Source: Eubacterium sp.
GTDB taxonomy: Bacteria > Bacillota > Clostridia > Oscillospirales > Acutalibacteraceae
DNA length: 6,660 nucleotides
Assembly (NCBI GenBank): GCA_024696725.1
Contig: JAILGO010000068.1
Location: 1-6,660 of the forward strand
Direction of reading: 5' to 3'
Position numbers and translations under genes: made by a program
Part shown: positions 1-5,197 of the stretch, piece by piece
Layout: every line of letters begins with the position of its first letter
Position numbering within the stretch: position 1 is the stretch's first letter
Notes under the pieces: model-generated
What the model saw: only the letters and a program-made list of their open reading frames with translations
Told to the model about the DNA's origin: nothing
The model's database searches: none

Positions 1-1
1 C

Positions 2-27
2 AAAAAATCGGGCAGTTGCCTGCCCGA
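2..27 (-). terminator. Rho-independent terminator of the DUF4430/toroid gene
   Basis: An 8-bp perfect stem (TCGGGCAG at 8-15 with CTGCCCGA at 20-27, 4-base loop) is followed on the minus strand by a run of six T (A's at 2-7). It begins 5 bases past the stop codon of the secreted protein gene, so that gene is probably the end of its transcript. Confidence 0.93.
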
Positions 28-32
28 CCTGA

Positions 33-2045
33 TTATTTTGTTTTAACCTTTTTAGCCTTGCTCCACTTTGAGAACTGCTTTTTGCCGTTTATTACTTTAT
101 AGGCGCGGATTTTTACATAGTAAACCTTCTTTGCCCTGAGATTCTTAACCTTTCTCTTAACGGTCTTTGCCTTCTTAACTGTTACGGTCTTTTTCTTTTT
201 AAACTTTTTAGAGGTTGAATATCTTATCTGGTATCCGTCGACGCCCTTAACCCTCTTCCATCTTGCGGTAAAGGATTTTTTGCCTCTGACTACCTTTGAA
301 AGCTTTGCCGCCTTGAGCTTCGGAATAGTTTTCTGAGCTACCTTGTGTCCGCAGATTTTACAGCAATAGCCGACGGTTTTTCCCGCCGTCTTAAACGTTG
401 CGGGTTTACCCTTCGTTACCGTGTTAACGTGCGCCGGATGCTCCTTTGCGCTGAATCTGACAAGGTTTCCGAACATCGCAAGACCGAGTAGAGCGTCTTT
501 CGTCGATAATGCGCTGTCTATACCGCCGAAGGTGAATATACCCGTTTTGCTCTCGAAGCCTTCAACAAGGTTTTTGTAGAGCTTAAAGGCTTTGTCAAAA
601 TCGCCAAGAGCGGCAAAAGCGCCCATAGCAAGAGCGGTGGAGTCGGCGTTAACGTTCGGATTCATTGCTATACCGTTTATATCCGGAAGGTCACAGAACG
701 CGCCGTCGGGTTTAATATAGGTATTAATAACCTTGATTGCGTCGTCGATATATTTCTTATAAATATCGCCGGTAATAACCGTTCTGAACGGGAATAACGT
801 CATTAAAAAGTATGCGGTATTATCACAGTTATAAAACGGCATATCCTTAGTTCCGAGGAACATACCCTTACCCATGGTGTAGTTACTGTCTATAAGGTCC
901 TGTGCCGCTGCTTTCGCCAGCTCAAGCCTTCCCGCAATAATTGCTCCGTCAACTGCAAAGCGGTAATAATACGGGCTTGAGGGTTTAGCCTCCTCAAAGT
1001 TTATTGAAGAAAAAGCGGCTTTTATATCCGTAAAATCAATACCGCAGAGCTCGTAAATAATTATTACGGCGCCGTAGAGCGCTGCGTCCTCCTTCGGGTC
1101 GCTTTCCGCTGAATACGGGCTGATAAGCTTACCCGAATTAGCCGCGAGATTTTCGTTTACGCTGTTAACGAAAGCGGGGATATATTCCGAGATATCATAT
1201 CCAGTAAGAGCGTAGTCCGCAAGAGCAGTTGCGTCCTTTAAGCCGAACGACTTACCGTTTCCGAGAGTGTATTTAACGCCCGCTTCTATTTCGGCTTTTA
1301 TGTAATCGTAAAGCTTTGAAGTGCCGCATAATTTACAGTAAGCGGGGAAGATGTAAGAGCCGTCCTTCGTTTTTACGCTGACGTCTTTATTATCTATGAA
1401 ATTTACGTCTATTACAATTTTTCCGTTTTTGTCGGTTACTCCGTATTCCTCGTCGCCGACAGTTACGGTTAAGCCTGCCGCAGGCGTGTTGCCCGACCAG
1501 CCCGCATAGCTGAACGTTATTTCAGCCTTTTCGCCGACATAGGCTTTCTTTTCGAGTGCGTCAGCGAAAACGTAGCTGTCGCTCCAGCCGACGGCGTCCT
1601 GATAAATAGCGAAGTAAGCAAAGTCGCCGTCTTTTACAGTATCGGTTAATCCGCCCGACATAATATGGTTATTCCAATAACCTACCGCGCTTGTCGCTTC
1701 GCCGAGAAAACTCGTGATTTTTGCCCAGCCCTCGCTCGTATCAACCGTAAGCGGCGCGTAGCTCGCAAAGTCCTCGCCGAAGACGTCGAGGTGGAGTGCA
1801 ATAGCCGCGTCGAGCATAGTAGGCTCGTCGGTATCGTCGGTATAACCGACTTTATCGGCGTATCTGTCGTCAAGGTCGGATGATACCTTCGCTTCATAAG
1901 GCGACAGTACGAAAGCTCCGGCTGCTACGCCGGTCAGAGTGATTGTAGCGGTTTTTGCGTCGCTCTTTGCAAAAACGCCCGTTGCCGCCGTAAGACTTGT
2001 TAAAGCCATAATTACGGCAAGCAGTAATGATAGTGCTTTTTTCAT
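33..2045 (-). CDS. Secreted transcobalamin-like protein (DUF4430 beta domain, alpha/alpha toroid, FnIII tail)
   Basis: A 670-residue exported protein, probably an extracellular or surface cobalamin-binding protein. Residues 1-26 are a signal peptide (MKK, a hydrophobic stretch, cleavage near VFA|KS). Residues 30-160 look like a DUF4430 domain, related to the transcobalamin/intrinsic-factor C-terminal beta domain: PTMLDAAIALH at 75-85, a GW..ITSFLG stretch at 106-115, GYWNNHIMSGG at 122-132 and a VKDGD turn at 137-141. Residues 165-235 form a second beta domain. Residues 245-535 resemble a squalene-cyclase/prenyltransferase-type toroid, with repeats such as NADSTALAMGAFAAL (466-480) and STKDALLGLAMF (514-525). 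Cys pairs C237/C240 and C562/C565 flank the toroid. Residues 578-670 are a very basic FnIII domain, possibly binding the wall; no LPXTG is present. The gene has its own promoter and a cobalamin riboswitch. Cobalamin binding is inferred from the switch plus the architecture; a polysaccharide or other ligand is the main alternative. Confidence 0.85.
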   Translation of the reverse strand: MKKALSLLLAVIMALTSLTAATGVFAKSDAKTATITLTGVAAGAFVLSPYEAKVSSDLDDRYADKVGYTDDTDEPTMLDAAIALHLDVFGEDFASYAPLTVDTSEGWAKITSFLGEATSAVGYWNNHIMSGGLTDTVKDGDFAYFAIYQDAVGWSDSYVFADALEKKAYVGEKAEITFSYAGWSGNTPAAGLTVTVGDEEYGVTDKNGKIVIDVNFIDNKDVSVKTKDGSYIFPAYCKLCGTSKLYDYIKAEIEAGVKYTLGNGKSFGLKDATALADYALTGYDISEYIPAFVNSVNENLAANSGKLISPYSAESDPKEDAALYGAVIIIYELCGIDFTDIKAAFSSINFEEAKPSSPYYYRFAVDGAIIAGRLELAKAAAQDLIDSNYTMGKGMFLGTKDMPFYNCDNTAYFLMTLFPFRTVITGDIYKKYIDDAIKVINTYIKPDGAFCDLPDINGIAMNPNVNADSTALAMGAFAALGDFDKAFKLYKNLVEGFESKTGIFTFGGIDSALSTKDALLGLAMFGNLVRFSAKEHPAHVNTVTKGKPATFKTAGKTVGYCCKICGHKVAQKTIPKLKAAKLSKVVRGKKSFTARWKRVKGVDGYQIRYSTSKKFKKKKTVTVKKAKTVKRKVKNLRAKKVYYVKIRAYKVINGKKQFSKWSKAKKVKTK

Positions 2046-2050
2046 TTTTT

Positions 2051-2057
2051 ACCTCCT
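2051..2057 (-). promoter_or_regulatory. Ribosome binding site of the DUF4430/toroid gene
   Basis: AGGAGGT on the minus strand is a near-perfect Shine-Dalgarno site, with 6 bases between AGGAGG and the ATG. It lies just after the terminator U-tract, so it is only transcribed when the terminator is bypassed. It fixes the start at 2045. Confidence 0.92.
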
Positions 2058-2060
2058 AAT

Positions 2061-2083
2061 AAAAAAGCTCTGCCTTAGCAGAG
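2061..2083 (-). terminator. Riboswitch-controlled intrinsic terminator
   Basis: The minus strand reads CTCTGC (2083-2078), loop TAAG, GCAGAG (2073-2068), then CTTTTTT, placed between the cobalamin aptamer and the ribosome binding site. This is the expected position of a transcription-attenuation terminator. Its 5' arm can instead pair with an upstream AGAGGAAGG segment (2133-2125). That gives nine base pairs with one bulged A using 2089-2080, a candidate antiterminator. Ligand-bound aptamer would be expected to favour the terminator. Confidence 0.88.
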
Positions 2084-2151
2084 TGAAGGTTTTTCGCGCG
2101 AAAATAAAACGCAAATCCATAACGCCTTCCTCTTGCCCAAGGGTTTGAATT

Positions 2152-2297
2152 AAACTTAAAACTCGTCTCCCGGCTTATGGTATAGCTAAGCTCGGCTTAC
2201 AGCCTTCTCAGTTTCCCGATGGCGTCAGTAAGCCTTCACCAAATACGGTAATGGCGGTTGCTGAGGATTCCGACCTCATTCCGTTAGTCTTAAGTTT
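2152..2297 (-). ncRNA. Cobalamin (vitamin B12) riboswitch aptamer
   Basis: The minus strand carries the conserved cobalamin-box pieces in order. They are a GGAATCCTC..GCAACCGCCATTACCG core (2271-2246), GCCATCGGGAAACTGAGAAG (2223-2204) and the 3' box AAGCCGGGAGACGAG (2176-2162), close to the family consensus AAGCCAGGAGACCUG. A closing P1 helix is perfect: AAACTTAA (2297-2290) with TTAAGTTT (2159-2152). An inner helix GGCTTAC (2234-2228) with GTAAGCC (2200-2194) is also perfect. It sits directly after the promoter and before a terminator, so it most likely shuts off the downstream secreted protein gene when cobalamin is plentiful. Which cobalamin form it prefers cannot be read from the sequence. 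Confidence 0.94.
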
Positions 2298-2305
2298 GCA
2301 CAACA

Positions 2306-2335
2306 ATTATACCATAATCATTTATTAAATTGCAA
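2306..2335 (-). promoter_or_regulatory. Sigma-70-type promoter of the riboswitch/DUF4430 transcript
   Basis: On the minus strand TTGCAA (2335-2330) and TATAAT (2311-2306) are separated by 18 bp. The predicted start near 2299 falls just before the P1 helix of the aptamer, as expected for a riboswitch leader. Confidence 0.85.
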
Positions 2336-2361
2336 TACTATATATTTTTGTTGCAAGACTA
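2330..2361. repeat. 11-bp near-direct repeat in the divergent promoter region
   Basis: TTGCAATACTA (2330-2340) and TTGCAAGACTA (2351-2361) differ at one base and start 21 bp apart, about two helical turns. The first copy contains the -35 of the minus-strand promoter and the second contains the -35 of the plus-strand promoter. They could be a shared operator; equally, the similarity may arise partly because both contain a -35 hexamer. Confidence 0.6.
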
Positions 2362-2379
2362 AAAAAAATGTGGTAAAAT
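2351..2379 (+). promoter_or_regulatory. Promoter of the M28 peptidase-DUF4250 operon
   Basis: TTGCAA (2351-2356) and TAAAAT (2374-2379) are spaced by 17 bp, with a TG extended -10 dinucleotide at 2371-2372. The predicted start near 2386 leaves a leader of about 25 bases, with the Shine-Dalgarno site inside it. Confidence 0.78.
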
Positions 2380-2397
2380 TTTATTGATAACAAAAAA

Positions 2398-2402
2398 AGG
2401 AG
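2398..2402 (+). promoter_or_regulatory. Ribosome binding site deciding the M28 peptidase start
   Basis: AGGAG ends 8 bases before the ATG at 2411. An in-frame TTG at 2384 would place this site inside the coding region and lies at about the predicted transcription start, so 2411 is the better start. Confidence 0.88.
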
Positions 2403-2410
2403 ATGTGTTT

Positions 2411-3676
2411 ATGGATTTACAGAAAATCATAGACAAAAAGGACTGGGCTGCAAAGTATACCATTGATGAAATTACATATATCATCAAGAACTTTGAAAAA
2501 AGAGACCCCGGTTCAAAGGGTGAAAGACAGGCTGCCGAATATATGGCAAAGGTGCTTGAAGAGGATTGCGGCTGCGACCCTGAGCTCACTCAGATAGAGA
2601 GCTTTAAGGAACATCCGGGCTCCTTCTTCGGCTGGATTTATTTTACAATCACCTTTGTACTCATTTCAATCGCGATGTATTTCGTATGTCCTCTCGTAGG
2701 CGTAATACTTATCCCGATTGGTCTGATTATCGTATTAATGCAGTTCGGCGTTTATAAGAAGTTCGTTGACTGGGCTTTTGAGGAAAAAACTGGTACAAAT
2801 ATTACCTGCGTTAAAAAGCCTACGGGCGAGGTTAAAAGACGCCTTGTCCTTAACGGTCATATCGACGCTGCGTGGGAATGGCCCGTAAACTATGCTCTCG
2901 GCGGCGTAGGCTTTGAAAGCCATGCGATTATCTGCGCGGTCGGCGCAGTCTTCTATATCGTTGTATCCGCGCTCTATCTTAAAAATTTCGGCTTACTCGG
3001 TATCGCCGTAAACGGAAGCCTTTCCTACGCGGTTGCTCCATGGTTCGTTAAGGCTGCCTTCTGGGGACTTCTTTTCGTTCCGTTTGAATTCGGTCTCTAC
3101 TTTATGTGGAATAAAAAGAGAATCGTTGACGGCGCTAACGATAACCTCACGGGCTGCTATATGGGTATCGCTCTTCTCAAGGCTCTTAAGGACGAGGGAA
3201 TTGAGCTTGAAAACACTGAGCTTGTAGTAGTTAACTGCGGCTCTGAGGAAGCCGGTCTCCGCGGCTCCAAGGCATGGGCTGAGGCGCATAAGGGCGAATA
3301 TCAGGACGTTCCTACCTTCTTCTTCTCTTACGATACTATTCACGACCCGAAGTATTTAATGGTTAACTACCGCGACCTTAACGGTACCGTTAAGTCCGAT
3401 AAGGACGTTTCCGACCTCTTCCTTGAGGCGGCTCAGGCTCTTGATATTCCGATTCTCAAGGGTTGGGTACCTCCTCTCGGCGGCGCTACGGATAACGCTG
3501 CTTTCTGTCAGGGCGGCTTCCGTTCAACAGGTATTACGGGACTTAACCATAAGCTTGAAAACTATTATCATACCCGCCGCGATACTTATGACAATATGAA
3601 CGAGGAGGGTATCGCAAACTGCTTCGCAGCTACCGTCAAGGCGCTCGAAATGTTCGATAACGGAGCTAAGCAGTAA
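2411..3676 (+). CDS. Membrane-embedded M28-family zinc metallopeptidase
   Basis: A 421-residue protein of the M28 aminopeptidase-like family, predicted to remove amino acids from peptides with two bound zinc ions. Likely metal and catalytic residues are all present: H150 and D152 (GHID), D244 (GANDN), E279/E280 (GSEEAGLRGS), D308 (SYDTIHD) and H387 (YYHTRRDT). Unlike ordinary secreted M28 enzymes it has no signal peptide. It carries two hydrophobic hairpins instead, about 73-112 and 172-232, the second inserted between the first and second metal-ligand motifs. Basic residues after each hairpin (K116/K117; K235/K236/R237) predict that the catalytic parts face the cytoplasm; this is inference from the positive-inside rule. 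The next gene overlaps its stop codon. The physiological substrate is unknown. Confidence 0.88.
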   Translation: MDLQKIIDKKDWAAKYTIDEITYIIKNFEKRDPGSKGERQAAEYMAKVLEEDCGCDPELTQIESFKEHPGSFFGWIYFTITFVLISIAMYFVCPLVGVILIPIGLIIVLMQFGVYKKFVDWAFEEKTGTNITCVKKPTGEVKRRLVLNGHIDAAWEWPVNYALGGVGFESHAIICAVGAVFYIVVSALYLKNFGLLGIAVNGSLSYAVAPWFVKAAFWGLLFVPFEFGLYFMWNKKRIVDGANDNLTGCYMGIALLKALKDEGIELENTELVVVNCGSEEAGLRGSKAWAEAHKGEYQDVPTFFFSYDTIHDPKYLMVNYRDLNGTVKSDKDVSDLFLEAAQALDIPILKGWVPPLGGATDNAAFCQGGFRSTGITGLNHKLENYYHTRRDTYDNMNEEGIANCFAATVKALEMFDNGAKQ

Positions 3677-3852
3677 TGGAGCTTCCCAAAGACCCGTTTA
3701 TGCTTTTAAGTGTAGTCAATATGAAGCTGCGCGACGGTTATTCAGGTCTTGACGCGCTTTGCGACGACCTTAATCTTAACCGTAAGGAGCTTGAAGAAAA
3801 GCTCCTTGCCGCAGGCTTCGGGTATAATGAAGAGCTTAATCAGTTCAGATAA
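3676..3852 (+). CDS. Small DUF4250-family protein
   Basis: A 58-residue protein beginning MELPKDPFMLLSVVNMKLRD and ending NEELNQFR, matching from memory the short DUF4250 family common in Clostridia. Its function is not known. The N-terminal LPKDP.MLLSVVN.KLRD block and a helical YSGLDALCDDLNLNRKELEEKL segment suggest a small helical, possibly helix-turn-helix-like cytosolic protein. Its ATG overlaps the M28 stop in TAATG (shared base 3676), so translation is probably coupled. A weak GGAG at 3662-3665 lies 10 bases upstream. The stop codon abuts the shared terminator. Confidence 0.87.
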   Translation: MELPKDPFMLLSVVNMKLRDGYSGLDALCDDLNLNRKELEEKLLAAGFGYNEELNQFR

Positions 3853-3882
3853 AATAAAAGCCGTCGCTGACGGCTTTTATTT
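3852..3882. terminator. Bidirectional terminator between DUF4250 gene and rlmH
   Basis: A GC core, GCCGTC (3860-3865) with GACGGC (3869-3874) and a 3-base loop, is extended by an A-tract/T-tract to about 14 bp. Both strands therefore end in a T-rich run. It serves the two converging operons. The rlmH stop codon (3877-3879) lies inside the outer stem and the DUF4250 stop touches its edge. Confidence 0.92.
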
Positions 3883-4359
3883 ATGGTATTTTGAATTGTT
3901 CAATATCGACGTCGCTCTGTAAAGCTGCTCAAGCGTGACTACTCTCATTAACTGATGGGGAAGCGTGATTTTTCCGAAGGAGAGCTTAAAATTGCCCTGA
4001 GCCTTCACCGCGTCGGATATACCGAACGAGCCGCCTATAATCAGCGCGATTTCGCCGTAGCCCTTAACCGTGACGTCGCTGAGCTTAGCGGCGATTTCCT
4101 CGGAGGAAAGCTGAGTTCCCTCGATACACATAGGGATAATATACGCGCCCTTCGGGATTTTAGCGGCTATCGCTTCGCCCTCTCTGTTCTTTACCTGCTC
4201 GATTTCGGCGGGCGACGGACTCTCGGAGCAACGGTATTCGTCTATTTCAATTATATTAACTTTAGCGTACGCCGAAAGGCGTTTTTTATATTCCTCGCAC
4301 GCGTCGCGCAGATATTTTTCCTTAAGTCTGCCGACGGCTATAACCGTAAGCTTAATCAT
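3877..4359 (-). CDS. rlmH: 23S rRNA pseudouridine-1915 N3-methyltransferase RlmH
   Basis: A 160-residue SPOUT-class methyltransferase, close to the usual length of about 155-160. It uses S-adenosylmethionine to methylate pseudouridine 1915 in helix 69 of 23S rRNA on assembled ribosomes. The signature is clear: MIKLTVIAVGRLKEKYL at the start, the cofactor-knot segment IIGGSFGISDAV, then KITLPHQLMRVVTLEQLYRA and the terminal ILNNSKYHK with the conserved YH. The ATG overlaps the stop of the upstream MBL gene in ATGA (4 bp) and no good Shine-Dalgarno site is visible, so it probably relies on translational coupling. Confidence 0.97.
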   Translation of the reverse strand: MIKLTVIAVGRLKEKYLRDACEEYKKRLSAYAKVNIIEIDEYRCSESPSPAEIEQVKNREGEAIAAKIPKGAYIIPMCIEGTQLSSEEIAAKLSDVTVKGYGEIALIIGGSFGISDAVKAQGNFKLSFGKITLPHQLMRVVTLEQLYRATSILNNSKYHK

Positions 4360-5144
4360 AGTATTATAGGGTGGGAGTTGTTCTCCGGCGGTGAAACCGC
4401 AAGCCGATAGTCCCGTCCTTCCTCAAAGCCCTCGCCGAGAAGCGCGGTAACCGTAGCCTGACGCGCAATATCGGGGTGGTTGTTTTCTCTGCTTAAATGT
4501 GCGAGCACAATTCTCGTCGTGCCGTTTTTCACAAGGTGCTTTGAAAACTCCGCGCTGTCAACGTTTGAAAGGTGACCTACCCTTGAGAGAATTCTCTGCT
4601 TTAACATATAGTGATACGGTCCGTTTTCAACCATCATAACCTCGTGATTGCTTTCAAGATATACAAGGTCCGAGCCCGTAACGGTTCTTATCGCGTCGGA
4701 AGTAACGTAGCCCGTGTCGGTGCATACCGATACGCTGCGTCCGCTGTTAAGGTTAAAGCGGTAGCCGTAGCACTCCACGCTGTCGTGGCTGTTCATAAAG
4801 GGAATAATCTCTATCCCGCCGAGTTCAGCGCCCTTTTCCGCCGTTTCGGTATGTACGTCGCTGTTGATTTTTCCTTCCGAAAAGAGCTTTCCTATTATCT
4901 TGTCGCTTGTGAAAACGGGTATTCTGTGCCTTGCCGCAAGTACCCTGAGCCCGTTTATATGGTCGGCATGCTCGTGGGTGATAAAAATTCCGCTGAGCTT
5001 TGAGGCGTCCTCTCCGATTTGAGAGAGCGCGTTTTCAATTCTTTTTGCGCTTACTCCTGCGTCGACAAGAAGCTTCGTTTCGCCCTCAGAAATGAATATT
5101 GAATTTCCGCTGCTGCCCGAAAAGAGCTGACAGATTTTTGCCAT
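4356..5144 (-). CDS. walJ: YycJ/WalJ-type metallo-beta-lactamase-fold hydrolase
   Basis: A 262-residue MBL-fold protein of the YycJ/WalJ group, a usual length for that group. Metal-site residues are visible: THEHADH (H57, H59, D61, H62), H120 in NSHD, D143 in TDTG and H216 in AHLSREN. The N-terminal CQLFSGSSGNSIFI is typical of the family. Related proteins in Bacillus and Streptococcus are linked to the WalRK cell-wall regulon and to DNA exonuclease/repair activity; the exact activity here is inferred. No WalRK genes are in the window. An AAGAGGT ribosome binding site (5155-5149) lies 4 bases before the ATG. The gene sits between murA and rlmH on the same strand and overlaps rlmH by 4 bp. Confidence 0.88.
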   Translation of the reverse strand: MAKICQLFSGSSGNSIFISEGETKLLVDAGVSAKRIENALSQIGEDASKLSGIFITHEHADHINGLRVLAARHRIPVFTSDKIIGKLFSEGKINSDVHTETAEKGAELGGIEIIPFMNSHDSVECYGYRFNLNSGRSVSVCTDTGYVTSDAIRTVTGSDLVYLESNHEVMMVENGPYHYMLKQRILSRVGHLSNVDSAEFSKHLVKNGTTRIVLAHLSRENNHPDIARQATVTALLGEGFEEGRDYRLAVSPPENNSHPIIL

Positions 5145-5166
5145 AATAACCTCTTATAAATTAAAA

Positions 5167-5185
5167 GGGGAAGTCGTCCTTCCCC
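5167..5185 (-). terminator. Terminator-like hairpin after murA
   Basis: The minus strand has GGGGAAG (5185-5179), a 5-base loop, CTTCCCC (5173-5167), then TTTTAATTT. The tail is only moderately T-rich. The hairpin lies in the 53-base gap between murA and the MBL gene, so it may be leaky and set the ratio of the two transcripts, or it may end the murA transcript. Confidence 0.72.
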
Positions 5186-5197
5186 CGAAATACCGTA

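Noticed and set aside
1939..2148. Plus-strand open frame across the signal peptide and riboswitch leader
   Set aside because: It runs antisense through the signal peptide, ribosome binding site and terminator, all of which are well supported on the minus strand.
2384..2410. TTG at 2384 as the start of the M28 peptidase
   Set aside because: The Shine-Dalgarno site at 2398-2402 would lie inside the gene and the TTG falls at the predicted transcription start; ATG at 2411 is better.
2993..3343. Minus-strand open frame opposite the M28 peptidase
   Set aside because: Overlaps the metal-binding motifs of the real gene on the other strand and lacks a ribosome binding site.
4361..4370. TATAAT on the minus strand just before rlmH as its own promoter
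   Set aside because: It is only a few bases from the start codon, has no -35 match at the right distance, and lies inside the MBL coding region.
3955..4410. Plus-strand open frame opposite rlmH
   Set aside because: Antisense to the conserved RlmH core and of unlikely composition; no family resemblance.
4611..5003. Plus-strand open frame opposite the MBL gene
   Set aside because: Antisense to the gene with the THEHADH motif; no independent evidence of coding.
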